This document shows, in pieces, positions 46,948 through 58,563 of a DNA stretch of 64,000 bases. The DNA lies in assembly GCA_963573315.1 (NCBI GenBank), contig OY752148.1, positions 921,263 through 985,262 of the forward strand, read 5' to 3'. The stretch is from Entomortierella parvispora. Its lineage: Eukaryota; Mortierellomycota; Mortierellomycetes; Mortierellales; Mortierellaceae. A program made the position numbers and the translations under genes. Under the pieces are notes generated by a model. It saw nothing but the letters and a program-made list of their open reading frames with translations, searched no databases and was not told the origin of the DNA. Within the stretch, counting starts at the first letter, position 1. Each line of letters starts with the position of its first letter.

Positions 46948-49900
46948 ATCACAGCTAATGTAATGACCATCTCTGCCACCAGAATACAGGATCTTGTTCC
47001 GATGGGAGTACATGAGGCTAAGGATCTGGCTTTTGTGCTCTCGGTGGAGTTCTGACAGTCCGTGTGGGCTGTAGCTTGTCTGGCCATCCTCATCTTCACC
47101 CACCGTAAATTTCCAGTGATACTAAATAATGAAAGAATATAAAAAATAGCTCAGGCACCTTGACAAGAAAAGTAGCAAAAAACTTCTCCAGAACATTCTG
47201 CTTACAAGGCCCTTGTCTTTCCCTCCAGTAATAAAGGACGCAATTTTGTCGTCCAGCCTGGCGGCTGTGACTGCATGGATACAACTTGAATGGGGCGTTG
47301 AAACGATGCCAACACACCGAACCTTCAGTTCCCCATCAGTATTCCATGAAATTGTAAGCAAACTAGTTTGTGTTTCTGGCCTTGATGTTCTGGTTGGGAC
47401 AGTAAATTCGGACGAGACAGTGCTCTTCGGCCAGCTCCCTGTCTCTTGCAAATGACTGACCGCAACAAGGGTGTTCTCCCCGATCCAGGCAACAGTCTCT
47501 GGATATGGGATGACGCGGTGTTGAATAGGAAACTGACTATTGAGTAGCCTCTGAGCATTCAGATCCCAAAATTGGATGGACCTGTGCTCGAGGAGATGGA
47601 CCAAACGCCGTCAGTAGCAGAACAAGTTTCTACGCGATAGCATCTACTAAAAATCACCTCTACTACGTACCCATCCATGGCAGCCACCGCTGCAATTCCA
47701 TCGAACGCTGTTTTGTGTGAAAAAGGGTTGAGCACCATCATTCTAGGTCTCACTCCTCCGAACGCATTGCTGAACACGTTGTTGCCTCCGATTATAAGTG
47801 CCGACATTTCAGCTTGACTGGACACAGGGATAGACGGACCACTCACGTCAAAAACACGCCGGTATCCCTTCGAAGAAGATTCATTTCGCCCTGGGATATC
47901 AGCATGGGATGATTTGAGCCCTGCCTCGATTCGTTCAACCAGGCGATAGGTGGGAGCCGGGACAACTGCATTGTCGCTGTCTGTCGCAGAAGAGCCATTT
48001 AAACCTCGGGATGCCGAGGAAGGATTGTGGACAGATGTCGGGGAGTCAGCCTTGCTTGAGCTCGAGAAGGACGTCTGCAATGCAAGAATCTCGACCTTAA
48101 GATTCACCTGAGCTTTCATCATCTTCCTGTAAGTGATCTCGAATTTGTTCTTTCGGGCTGTGAGCTTGGTTGTCAGACGGTCCAGCTCGAGCATTCTGTC
48201 TGCAATAGGCCCTTGTAGGCGCGCACTGACGTCCATGTGAGAAGAGGCCACAGACGGCAGTCTTCTGCGTTTGGACAGAGGAACATCGCTTGTGAGCGTA
48301 CTGTCATCACTCTCTTCAGAGGTTTCAAGCGCAGAGTCACTGTCCTCATAGCTACGCCTCCGCTTCTTTGAGGAGGGTCGTCGTCGTTTCCGGGTAGAGT
48401 GATCAGTGAACGAGTCGCTGTCATCATCAAAATCACTATCGTCCGGGCTGTAGTGTCTGCGTTTTCTTGATGGTGAACGCGCATGCGGGCGCGGGACAAA
48501 GCTCCCCATGGTCATAGTTCTTCGAACAGGACGGCTCTTGCTTCGAGCACGGCTTGCGTTCCTGGCACGACTCTTGCTACGGCCTCTCACAGGACTCCTA
48601 ATTTTGCTATGGCTTCTCGTTGGACTTGTCGCTCTACTATGACGTCCAGATCTACTTCGACCTCTCTCTACAGGTCTATACGAGTCGTATTGCCTTCCAG
48701 CACTAGGCGCCCTGGCTACTGACCGACCTCTGGTCAATGGTCGGCCTCGTTCTTGTTCCTCTGCTGGCCTCAAGTCTCGATCTCGAGTGATAGGCTTGGG
48801 GTCTCGGCCTCTGCTCGGAGCACGAGCGGGAGGATCTCTATCGACAGCGGTAGACCTGTAGTCTTGACCTCTACGATCTGAAGCATCGATATGAGGCGCT
48901 GAAGGTCTGGGGTCAGGACCTCTACTCGGATCCCAGGGACGAGGTTCTCTGTTGGGACTTGTAGGTCTACTACGACTCCAACCTGATTTCGGGCTTTCCA
49001 TTCTTGTATCAGTGATGCACCTTGAACTTGAGCCTGTCCCCGGCGAAGCCGTCTCCGAGTGGGAGGAATGCAGCGTTGGTGTTGGGTCAGAACGAGGCGT
49101 AGAACTGTTTTGTCTTGAAGGGTGCGCAGCGCTCTTGGGCGGAGACGACCTTGGGTGAACAGTCTCGTGTGTGGGAGACGGCCATTGGTGGGCATGTGGG
49201 GAAGACGAGCTCGGGCGTTGAACGCCTTGCTGGGGTAATATTGCTGCTGCTGTTACTGCGGCAGCTGGCTGTTGCTCCGATTGGGAGGCGACGGCCTCTG
49301 CTGCTTGCTTCGACTTTTCAAAAGGATTCCTGTAGCGTGTGGCCGGCATTGGCTCTGGGACGAGGCCAGGGTCGCGGGCCGTCGTGGAATTGGAGGTGCT
49401 GGGGAGTTTACTGCTCTCCTGTGATAGTGGTTTACTGCCGCCGTTACTGCTGCTACGGCCTTTTTCCTTGTCTCGGCTTTCCAATTGGGTGCGGGATGAC
49501 GAAGAGGAGGAGGAGGAGGGATCACTTTCTTTTCGGTCTAGACGGGGCCTTTGGCTGGCAGATGGTTGCACAGACAGCGCGGTGGGAGAGGAAGAGGAGG
49601 AGTGGCTCCGTTTGGTCTCCTGAGGGACGTGAGAGCTGGACGATGATCGCTGGTGGCTGGACAGCTTCTCAAGCTTTTCTGGCTGTCTGGACTGCAATAC
49701 TGCCCGTCTTATAGAGTCAATGGAACTCTCACTGGGGCAGCCGGCGTTCCCAGAAGAAGGCGAGGATGAGGACGAAGGACTGGCCAACGGCCGGCGATGT
49801 GCCGAAGACCGGTCCAAGACAGAGGAGGAGGAACGAGATGCAGCATCCGTATTTCCATTCCGCAAAGGATTAGGAGGAAGAGGGTGACGGAGCCCAGCGG

Positions 49901-50339
49901 TAGGGGTTCGAGAAGGAGTCGAGGAGGGCCTCTTCTGGGAAGGGCTTGGTGCTTGGACAGGGGCTGCGGGTATGATCGGTGTAGTGGGGGCAGCAAAGGC
50001 AGCAGCAGGGGCTGTTGAGGGGGCTGTGGAAGCAGAAGAGGGTGCTGGGAAGACAGGTGGGCCGGCTGTCGAGGGCGACTGCTTGACGGCAATAAGGCCA
50101 TAGTTAGGAGAAGACTTTGCAGGGGACGCCTCGGCGGACTGGTTGAGAGCGCCGGCATTGGACAAGGAACGGAGTCGAGGGTCTTTGGAAGCCATCATGG
50201 AGAGAGTGGCCTCAGTGAAAGGCTTGGCTACCGTTTCAAGAGTAGAAGAGTACAAGGAGGACAAAAACAAGACACAACAAGGACAGCAAGGACAAGAACG
50301 GGAGGAGAGACAGACAGAGGGGTAAAGAGGACAATGGAA

Positions 50340-50440
50340 GAGGAAACAAGACTGAAGAGAGGGAAGAGGAAGGGAAGAGGAAGGAAGAGGAAGGAAGAGG
50401 AAGGAAGAGGGAGGAGGGAGGAGGGAGGAAGTGAAGGAAA
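50340..50440 (+). repeat. Purine minisatellite in the leader of the WD40 gene
   Basis: About ten units related to GGAAGAGGAA, ending in GGGAGGAGGGAGG. On the sense strand of the WD40 gene it is a C/T tract about 150-240 bases upstream of the ATG, a common layout for fungal leaders. Translation through it gives the spurious Ser/Pro/Leu-rich N-terminal extension that I rejected. Confidence 0.7.
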
Positions 50441-50547
50441 GAAAGAAAAAAAGAATGGGAAGAAGAAATGCAATTCGCAGAACAGGGTCCAGTAAGAGTC
50501 CCTCCAAATATTAAGGCTGGACCACAAAGAAAAAATTTGCTCGGCCC

Positions 50548-52600
50548 CCGTCCTCCGCATCGTCGACCCCGACCTCATGACCATCGTTGACACCGATGCA
50601 TCTGCCTGCGCCGTTGGTGCGGTGCTGTTGCAGATTGACCGACAATGCAACGCTCATCCCGTTGCTTTCACCTCCAGGAAGTTGCGGTCAGCTGAACGGA
50701 ACTACCCCAATCATGAGCAGGAACTACTAGCTGTCATCCATGCCCTCCGTACCTGGCGCTACTACCTCGATGGCAGCAAGTTCACCGTCAACACCGACCA
50801 CGACACCCTCCGTCATATTCCCACGCAGCCCAAAATCATCGATGGAGTTACTACAGGAATACGACTTTGACTTCAAGTACACGCGTGGTGTGGAAAACAT
50901 CGTTCCCGACGCCGTCTCTCGACGACCAGACTACCGTGACCCCGACCCCGTCGAACTAGACAACCTCAGCGTATCCCTTTCGTCTGACGTTCGTGACCAG
51001 CTCGTCCAGGACTACAATAACGACCCTCGTCTTAGGCCTATCTACAAGGACTCTTTGGAAGGGAAGGTCGCCAATGGATATTTGTTCCAAGATAACCTTC
51101 TCTACTTTACTCGACGCGGGTCAACTACCTTGACTATTCCTCGACGCTCTGCCGTTCGCCTCGCACTGCTACATGACGCTCACGACTCGACAACAGCCGG
51201 TCACTTTGGGTTCTAGAAGACTTATCACAACCTGCGCCGCTTCGTGTATTGTCCGCACTTCGCCAAGGACACCAAGGCTTATGTGACGACTTGCGAAAAA
51301 TGCCAGAGAGACAAAAGTTCACAGGATAGACCTGCAGGACTGTTGCAACCTCTTCCCATTCCCTCGCAACGCTGGGAGGTTGTCACCATGGACTTCATCG
51401 GCTCCCTGCCCCGCATCGCTCGCAACTTTGACGCCATCACAGTCTTTGTCGACAAGCTCACTAAGCAGGCACACTTTGTCCCCAGCACCTCCACCGCTAC
51501 AGCTGTCGACGTTGCTCTCAGTTCTCATCAGTTCTTTGACAACATCTTTAAGCTTCACGGCTACCCAATTCTATTATCTCAGACCGCGACACTCGCTTCA
51601 CCAGCAGGTTGTGGCAAGAGTTGCACAAGCTCTTGGATGTCAAGCTAGCACTCTCTACCGCTTACCACCCTCAGACAGACGGACAAACAGAGATCATGAA
51701 CAAAACGCTAAAGACTATGATGAGAGCGTTTGTTGACAATAAGCAGTCGAACTGGGACCAGCTTCTTCCATCACTGGAGCTCGCTTACAGTAACGCTGTC
51801 AACGCTTCCACTGGATATTCACCGTTCTTTCTCAACACTGCTCAACACCCTCGCCTTCCAACTGCTCTCCTTGGTGTGCCCAGCAGTTCTGTTCCAATGG
51901 TCGACACTTTCCTAGAAGAACAGGCAGTAACACTCATTCTGGCACAGGATGCACTACAGCGTGCCTAAGATCATCAAGAGGAGCAAGCCAACAAACGACG
52001 TCGAGATCACAAGTTTAAAGTTGGCGACCAGGTCTTGATACGTGCCACCAATATCACAATTCCTGCTGACAGTATCAGACCTATTGGCCCTTTCACGCTT
52101 TTAGAGCAACACTAACCAGTCACCATCCGCGTTGAGCTACCCCCGTTCTACAAGATCCACGACGTCTTTCATGTCGACATCCTCCGTCCCTACTGTCACC
52201 CGAGTCACTTGGATCCCGAGTTGCGGTACTCCAGACACTACCCTTATCAATGGCGAAGAAGAGTACGAGGTGGACGAGATTTTAAAATATCGACATTATC
52301 GCAGGCAACATCAGTTCTTGGTTGCATGGAAAGACTACGGCAGAGAAGCTGACGAATGGATCCCACTGAGTAACCTAGAAATTTTAAAGGATATGGTTGC
52401 AGCTTTTAAAGAGCAGCATGGCCTCATTTTTAAAAGGGGAAGGTGTAACAGTAAGACAGTCCGATGGCCAGCCGGAAGATGGACCTGATTCCCATAGCGA
52501 CACGGATGGTGATGAGATGAGGAAGAGAGCTCGATGCAGGTCCAGATTAACGATCTCGCAGCCCAGGTTCACGATTTAAAGCTTTTCCTCAGAAAAGCAG
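50548..52600 (+). mobile_element. Decayed, 5'-truncated chromovirus
   Basis: Begins inside RNase H (TDASACAVGAVLLQ near 50590) with no LTR, Gag or reverse transcriptase before it. Then follow the tail of RNase H and tether (DFDFKYTRGVENIVPDAVSR), integrase zinc-site parts (GHFGF; CEKCQRDKSSQD near 51290), core motifs (MDFIGSLP near 51390; HPQTDGQTEIMNKT near 51665) and a chromodomain (YEVDEILKYRHYRRQHQFL... near 52265). Stops occur at 51214, 51966 and about 52112, and frame changes near 50845, 51570 and 52190. A polypurine tract AAAAGGGGAAGG (52432-52443) directly precedes TGTAACAG, probably the start of a 3' LTR whose end I cannot fix. It is a different subfamily from the intact element. Confidence 0.85.
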
Positions 52601-53385
52601 TAACCGCATTTTTGATAGATGGCACTGCCAATTGAGCGCTATCGTGACAAGCAACAGTTTTTTATATATTACCATGAAAACGTAGATTTCGAGTACGCGG
52701 TCTTTTAGAGGTACTGCGAAATGAACCGATTACAAAAGACTCGGAAGATACGGCTTGTGTGGCTCGGTCCCCAAAACTAAAACGCGCGTCTTTTTCTTTT
52801 CGTGACACGAAAGACAAGGGAAAGTCTCATCTGACAGCAGGCTGCGGCTGGGTGTCAGAGTGCAAAGTACTTTTGACGGCATGCTGCCCAGAGCTCTAGC
52901 AAAACAAGTTATGTACAGTGTTAGAGTCCGAGGAGCTTCTAACGAGAGCGTCAAAATACACAACAACAGCTGGTCTTTAAAGCACAGAGCACATTGCCAC
53001 TGTGCAAGCAGAGTTGAAGGGGTGTAGGATATGTCGCGTACACCGCACAGAAACTCTTGCAAAAACTAGTCATCTGTTCAATGTTGAAATTCAACTTGTC
53101 GTTGGCGTACATCCACATTGTGACATTGTGGTTGAGTCCTTTTTTCGACCAAAAACTGACCGACCAGTGGTTGGTCGTTCCTTTGAAATAAATTTTTTTG
53201 ACTAGACGACTAACGACTCAAGTGTGAACGTCACCATGGTGATTATAGGGATGCGTGATGACATGGTATCTTTGAATATTTTTGACCTGGGTCGATTTCA
53301 GTCGAAATTTAGTCAAAAGTCGATCTTTTTCCAATCGATCAAGTCGTGGTCGGACCCTACATATATATAGACTATTTCAATTTCG
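52601..53385. other. Gene-free region
   Basis: Holds the uncertain end of the chromovirus relic and then A/T-rich sequence with short inverted motifs (CGACCA...TGGTCG, near 53145-53180) and repeated GTCGA-type words to 53350. A TATATATATAG run lies near 53360. I see no coding sequence that I can support. Confidence 0.4.
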
Positions 53386-55912
53386 CTAACGACTTTGCGA
53401 AGGAGGTGGTCGAACATACTCTTGTCCAGGAACTCCCATCCTATTATTTTGTTGCTGCTGAGACGAATGGCCTGGGCGAGAAGAACTCATTGAAGGTGAT
53501 GGAGAACCATAATGGTTTTTGAAATCAGTGAATTGTTGAGGTCCCTGTTTATGTGCATGCTTCGCCTCTTGATCCTGAAGCTGGTCCTTCACAAGTCGAT
53601 TGTCTGAAAAATTCGAGAGAGATCGAGCCTGTGGATTCGTCACTTGTTCAGGGACCATGACGGGACCAAAAGTGTGGCTCTGATCTTGTTGTTGATATGA
53701 CATCATGTCGGAATATCCCTGATTTTCAATAACGGCATGAGGTTGATTGACAGTTTGAGACTGTTGCTGATGCTGATGCAATGGGGACTGCTGGGGTGTA
53801 AGTCGATATGGTGCAAGCACCGCTTGCACTGTAGAAATACGGAAGGATGGTTTCTGTTGTTGAGAACAGCCACCTTCTTCGCCTGTATGACTTGAATCCA
53901 CGCTTCCCGTAATACTTCGGATATTGGAACCTGCTACATAACTGTCGTTGTAAGTATGGCGGGGCATTGGCATGGTTTGTCCATTGGGCAAGACTGTCTT
54001 GACTGGAGATGCAAGAGCAGAAATCCTACGGGAAGCTTCCCCTGTAGCGGAGCCAATCTGTCGGTATCGACCGTCGTCTTTGTGATCATCATTGTGGCTT
54101 TCAGCAATAGCAGTAGCGAGTCGCACATCGTCTTTCAAGGCACGTTTCTTGGATTCTTCTTTCATCTTTCGCTTCCTGTAAAACAGGTAGCCTGCAATGA
54201 CGAGAGCAAGAGCGGCAGCTCCCCCGATAGCAGCTCCCCCTATGGCAACTCCGGACATTTTGCGGCCATCACTTTTGGGTGCAGAGGTGTCTGAGGGAGC
54301 AGTCGTGGGTGGGACACTGGAATAGATAGCGGACCATTCATTGTAGTCAACGTCATAAACACCAATGGACGAATCCGAAATGGTTGACACGTCATTATCG
54401 GTTGATCCTCCCCAGGTAATGAATTGTCTTTGATTGTAGGTACACATCATTCTAACTCTTGGCAAAGGAGCTGATTTTCCCATGGTCCATATCAAAGTAG
54501 AGACGTCCAGTATGTAAAGCGTGTTGAAGTAGGTCTCACCGTCAAGGGATCCACCAAAAAGAATGATCTTGGATCCATCGTCACCTAGGATTCAAAGAAG
54601 GAGCGTAGTGTTGGATATGGGTTAAAAAATATGGAATCTTGACGCGTTCTACATGGCTCAAGTATTATCTTTGCTCTATACTGAAGCTCAGGTACTTACT
54701 TGCGGCCACACAATGTTCTAGTCTGCGAGTTGGGACATCGCCTGTTGTTATCTATTTTCCATATTGAAGGAATGGAGGTGATTATTGGGATGGTTGCTGA
54801 CCTCCACCACCCTTCTGGCACAATCAACCATCTCACCCAATTGGTTCAATAATGTTCCTTTTTTTTTAGCATGACGCTTGCATTATCCTTTATCCAAAAG
54901 GAAAATACAGTCGTTCAACCGAGGTTCGTCGCCCTCGTCGTCAAAGCAACTTCCATTTTTGCGACTTTGCCTTCATGCATCTCAAGACTTTTTCGCACTA
55001 AATGGTGTTACCATTATGAGGAAAATAGTTCTGACGATGAAGGCGAGATCGATAGGCAAATATGTATGTACCACCATCCAAACAGAATTACAGTCTATCT
55101 CAGGTCCTATTTCTTACCAGTGGAGTCCATTGATCTGTGGAGGGATTGTATTCAGTCATATTGTTCAGTCCCCCAATTCCAGGCGATGGTGGAGCCTGGG
55201 TTCCACCAAACACCATTACCGTCTTTCGAACAGTCGACCAGGCCGCAGCCATACTAGCCAGACCGGTGGCGGCCGTGGCCAGGTCGGATTTGATCAGAGT
55301 CTTTGTTGAAGGGTCCATGACAATCAGACGATTATATGTGTAGACTTTTGTTGCGTTCGTTTGAAAGCCACCAATAACATAGACTAAACCAGTGTCTGGA
55401 TCTGTCACAATGGCATGTCTCTGTAGATTGGTGAAGTTGAATACGTTCTTCAAGGTAGGAAGAGGGGTTGGAGTGACTGGAGACCAAACATTGGTGTCCA
55501 AGTTGTAGCCATTCCAGAGGAAGGAAGAGTTGAGATCAACCGATGATCCAACCAAGAGCAAATGGCCGTTGATGTTGGTGCCAAGGCCAGCCGAGAACGC
55601 TGAGGGGACAGCGGCCATTGCATGACGGGAGGTCTGAAGACCATCAGTATAGCCTGTTGTCGTCCAGGCTCCATCCGTAGTATTCCAGTTGACGGAAAGG
55701 TCCAGGGACATTAATTGACCCGTGTATGTTGATGAAGAGAAGAGCCCCCCTTGAAGGTAGAATTTGTTGTTGAGTTTCGCGTAGGCGGAGAGTCGCCGAG
55801 GCTGCGGTGCAGCATCGTAAGCGTGAACTCTGGCGTCATGGAAGAAGGACGAAAGAAGGAGAAGGAGGGTGGAGAGGACAGTGAAGGCAGACCTGCCTTT
55901 TATCCTAAGCAT
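53386..55912 (-). CDS. Kelch-repeat single-pass membrane protein (681 aa)
   Basis: Three exons: 55118-55912, 54700-54751 and 53386-54584; the intron between the first two is 366 bp, the next 115 bp; 682 codons. A signal peptide (LSTLLLLLSSFF) is followed by about six kelch blades with GG pairs and Trp/Tyr spacing (FYLQGGLFSS, VYVIGGFQTN, VMVFGGTQAP, IILFGGSLDG, FITWGGSTDN), forming an extracellular beta-propeller. One membrane segment (VAIGGAAIGGAAALALVIAGYLFY) precedes a basic stop-transfer KRKMKEESKKR and a long Gln/Ser/His-rich cytosolic tail ending PPPSQSR. The layout suggests a cell-surface or vesicular receptor-like protein; ligand unknown. The start is the methionine of MLRIKGR: further upstream the sequence is a tandem duplication whose unit begins right at this ATG. 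Confidence 0.85.
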
Positions 55913-56457
55913 TCTCGAAGAAACAACGCTACTTAATGGGAAGGAGGTAAAGAGCGAGGGGGAAGCTGTGGGGGGAGCGAGTGCGCGAAGACAAGAGCAA
56001 GGCTTGGCCAAGGAAAGCGTTCTGCTCGTCTACAAGAGGATGATGACCCGGGTGGATGAATGGATGAGGAAGATGATCCCAGCTGGAAAAGTCCTTTGCC
56101 GTTTTGTTGTCACAACATGTTTGTGTAACTCGCTCCCCTCGCCCTCGAACTACATGAGAGCGTTCTCGAAGAAACAACGCTACTTAATGGGAAGGAGGCA
56201 AAGAGCGAGGGGGAAGCTGTGGGGGGAGCGAGTGCGCGAAGACAAGAGCAGGGCTTGGCCAAGGAAAGCGTTCTGCTCGTCTACAAGAGGATGATGACCC
56301 GGGTGGATGAATGGATGAGGAAGATGATCCCAGCTGGAAAAGTCCTTTGCCTTTTTGTTGTCACAACATGTTTGTGCAACTCGCTCCCCTCGCCCTCGAA
56401 CTACATGAGAGCGTTCTCGGTAACTCGCTCCCCTCGCCCTCGAATTACATGAGAGCA
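55912..56457 (+). repeat. 251-bp tandem duplication at the start of the kelch gene
   Basis: The block 55912-56162 is repeated at 56163-56413 with only a few substitutions (for example GGAGGTAAAG versus GGAGGCAAAG), and a third partial copy of about 40 bp (GTAACTCGCTCCCCTCGCC...) lies at 56420-56457. The unit starts with TTCTCGAAG, which in copy 1 overlaps the kelch ATG (minus strand) and in copy 2 reads ACG instead of ATG. The duplication therefore covers the leader/promoter of the kelch gene. It also creates two long but spurious minus-strand open frames. Confidence 0.9.
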
Positions 56458-56724
56458 TCGGGTGTCCTCTCGAGATGTCGCTCGGGGCGCTGCTCGGGTG
56501 GGCAGAGTGGCTGATGGGCACGTCGGACGATGCGCAGAATGGAAGCTAGTGCGACTGCATGGCGTCAGATCAGCAGCACCGCTTCTTCCCTTGTCTCATG
56601 CCCTCGGCTCTGCACTGCCCCACTCATCACACATTCCCCTCACTCATCAACGCTTAACCCCCACACTGCACAACAGCGTTGGTCGTTCAACCTCCTAGCT
56701 TGGTATCATTTTCGCCTTGACATT

Positions 56725-58485
56725 ATGAAGGCGAGCCTACTCCGACCTAGGTCTGGAAAGAGCTTCCACTCCAGGATATTGGCCGCTCTGGTCATCATTA
56801 TCGTCGTGTCGTGCTACATCACTCTTAGCGATCTCGACCTACTGGAATATAATCTCAGCCGGCTTTCGTCGGCTTCCCCTACGTCGTCCTCCTCCAACGA
56901 TCATTCAGAAGATAAACAAGAGAATGGCAACCATCAACAACAACAGCAGCCAACATCGACAGCATCAGGCAACAACTACACACAATCATCAGCGAAACCC
57001 CTCAGGCTCGAGTCAGTCCTCGACCCTGCAGTCCCATACCTCACCTATTTTCCCTTCAAAGGTCTATCGAATCAATTCATTGGCCTACAGAGTGCTGCAT
57101 TCATAGCAAAACAACTTAACCGGACCTTGATCATCCCTCCCATAATCTCCAATACTCACGATCACGATAACACTCACCAATCCTGGTCGTACTATCTGGA
57201 TTTGCAGAAATTCACCAATCTCACTGGCGTCCGCGCGCTCGAGTGGGATCAAGTGCGACCGCTGACGCAATTTCAAAGACAAGTTGGTCAGGAGCAAGCC
57301 CTTTATGGATTTTCGAACGAGAGAAAGCAAGCGAAACAATGGCAACAACTCGCGGAGAACTTGACCTCTGAAATCGTTTACGGAAACGGTGCCCCGGATC
57401 TGGATATTGATGTCTCGGCCCAGACATTTGTTTGGCATTTCTTACTAAATCCTATATTCAAGCTTCCTGTGCCTCCTGCGCCGGGCAGCAAGGTCTACGA
57501 CCGAACAAAGGTTGCGAAAGACAATTTGAATCTGGATGATTTGGTGGTCATGGATGATCTTTTGGAGCGGTATCGTGATTGGAAGGGACCTGATGCTGGA
57601 AAACCCAACCTGTTGACACTCACACATACATTCAAATTAAAGGATCCCGGGCACCGGAATCGGATGTGGCTCGAAATTGGACAACACCTGCATTTTTTAC
57701 CGAAAATCATGGAGTTTGTCACAATGACGATCAACAAAGAACTCGACTCGGATGATGGAGGTGAGGTCATTGAAAATCATGACCCTGAACAAGTCGAGAC
57801 TCAAACTTCTCGTACTGCAGAAGGAGAAATCGAAACGAAAATGGGAGGTGAACCTTCTCCAGGCTCTGCTTCGGAGAAATACAGTGAGATTGAAAGTCCC
57901 GAGACAAGAATCCCCTATATTGCGGTTCACATTCGTCGAGATGATATCGGAGAAAAATGTCCTGAAGATGATCAGAGAAGATGCGTAATCCCTCTGGAGC
58001 TTTATGCAGAGGCTGTCGAACGAGCTCGAACCCTGGCGGTGGAAAAGTTAGGATACGGGGAGGGACTGACAAAGACTGGCAAGCAACATCATTTATCTGT
58101 CGTCGTAACGACGGATTCGACTGACGAAGACGATTTTGCAAAGATCAAATCTTATGGCTGGCATCGACTGGATCATGGACAGTATAATACTCGAGCCATC
58201 TTTGGCACTTTTGGTCCGGCCTTAATCGATGCTGCCATTTTGGCTAGCGCAGATGTCTTCATTGGAAGCCAAGCCAGTACAATGACCAAACTTGCGGCCC
58301 AGCGTCAACTAGCATGGTATCATCATGACACTCTATATCCAGCCATACCCGAGAAACAAGCGAAAGCTGTTACAGAAACGACTGGAAGAACAACAACAAG
58401 AGCTACAACACGTCGTCAGAAGCGGTCCAATTATCAGTCAAGGCGGATTAGTTCAATTTTACGTACCGGTACAAAAAAATATTAG
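56725..58485 (+). CDS. GDP-fucose O-fucosyltransferase-like type II membrane protein (586 aa)
   Basis: Single exon. An N-terminal signal anchor (ILAALVIIIVVSCYITL, about residues 15-31) and a Ser/Gln-rich stem precede a lumenal domain that matches the O-FucT fold: PYLTYFPFKGLSNQFIGLQ with AFIAKQLNRTLIIPP after it (first Rossmann half and nucleotide-sugar loop), YIAVHIRRDDIGEKC (the conserved HxRRxD-type GDP-binding arginine) and ADVFIGSQASTMTKLAA near the end. It probably sits in the endoplasmic reticulum or Golgi and transfers fucose from GDP-fucose to protein or glycan; the acceptor is unknown. An acidic Glu/Ser-rich insert lies at about 340-385 and the C terminus is basic. The frame is open upstream to 56530, but only the ATG at 56725 places the signal anchor normally. 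Confidence 0.82.
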   Translation: MKASLLRPRSGKSFHSRILAALVIIIVVSCYITLSDLDLLEYNLSRLSSASPTSSSSNDHSEDKQENGNHQQQQQPTSTASGNNYTQSSAKPLRLESVLDPAVPYLTYFPFKGLSNQFIGLQSAAFIAKQLNRTLIIPPIISNTHDHDNTHQSWSYYLDLQKFTNLTGVRALEWDQVRPLTQFQRQVGQEQALYGFSNERKQAKQWQQLAENLTSEIVYGNGAPDLDIDVSAQTFVWHFLLNPIFKLPVPPAPGSKVYDRTKVAKDNLNLDDLVVMDDLLERYRDWKGPDAGKPNLLTLTHTFKLKDPGHRNRMWLEIGQHLHFLPKIMEFVTMTINKELDSDDGGEVIENHDPEQVETQTSRTAEGEIETKMGGEPSPGSASEKYSEIESPETRIPYIAVHIRRDDIGEKCPEDDQRRCVIPLELYAEAVERARTLAVEKLGYGEGLTKTGKQHHLSVVVTTDSTDEDDFAKIKSYGWHRLDHGQYNTRAIFGTFGPALIDAAILASADVFIGSQASTMTKLAAQRQLAWYHHDTLYPAIPEKQAKAVTETTGRTTTRATTRRQKRSNYQSRRISSILRTGTKKY

Positions 58486-58518
58486 GACAAAAAAAAAATA
58501 ATAAAGTACCGATCTTGG

Positions 58519-58563
58519 TCACGTGCTGACTGCACGCACTGCACTCAGTGCACTGCAGTCAAC
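58519..58563 (+). repeat. Nested palindromes after the fucosyltransferase gene
   Basis: CACGTG (about 58520) is followed by TGCACTCAGTGCA (a perfect 6+1+6 inverted repeat) flanked by GACTGCA and TGCAGTC. The whole tract can form a hairpin. It lies between two 3' ends or in a promoter, depending on which strand is used downstream. Confidence 0.45.

Larger units (their letters stand above)
40106..50198 (-). pseudogene. SR-rich WD40-repeat protein gene, split by a retrotransposon
   Basis: Exons: 47671-50198, 47206-47581, then one exon cut in two (46948-47121 and 40697-40800), 40216-40620 and 40106-40142. Leaving out the 6142-bp element and one copy of the 5-bp target duplication, the total is 1208 codons (1207 aa) with all phases in agreement. 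The N-terminal 700 residues are disordered, Ser/Pro/Arg-rich with many RS/SR dipeptides and KRRR clusters, a nuclear character. A short coiled coil (LDRLTTKLTARKNKFEI) precedes a WD40 domain with FWDLNAQ, SGGRDGHYISCDL, LNIWDVRW and SMAFWD. The exact role is unknown; an SR-type region with WD40 suggests an RNA- or chromatin-associated scaffold. In this genome translation would run from exon 3 into the LTR and stop at 46894. The start is the first ATG of MMASKDPRL; upstream is a purine-repeat leader. Confidence 0.8.

Noticed and set aside
46728-46968. Minus-strand open frames through the LTRs
   Set aside because: The same LTR-derived peptide appears at both ends of the element; it is antisense LTR sequence that only extends the broken WD40 exon.
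50199-50507. 100-residue N-terminal extension of the WD40 protein
   Set aside because: It is a translation of a C/T-rich leader and purine minisatellite; MMASKDPRL is a more credible start.
53140-53370. Possible short inverted-repeat transposon (AGGG...CCCT, repeated GTCGA words)
   Set aside because: Terminal repeats are too short and imperfect, and no target duplication could be shown.
54871-55309. Plus-strand frames of 128 and 143 aa within the kelch gene
   Set aside because: They cover the 366-bp intron and the first exon of the kelch gene on the wrong strand; no similarity or splice support.
55929-56521. Two similar minus-strand open frames of 82 and 113 aa
   Set aside because: They are the same non-coding leader duplicated in the 251-bp repeat, not paralogous genes.
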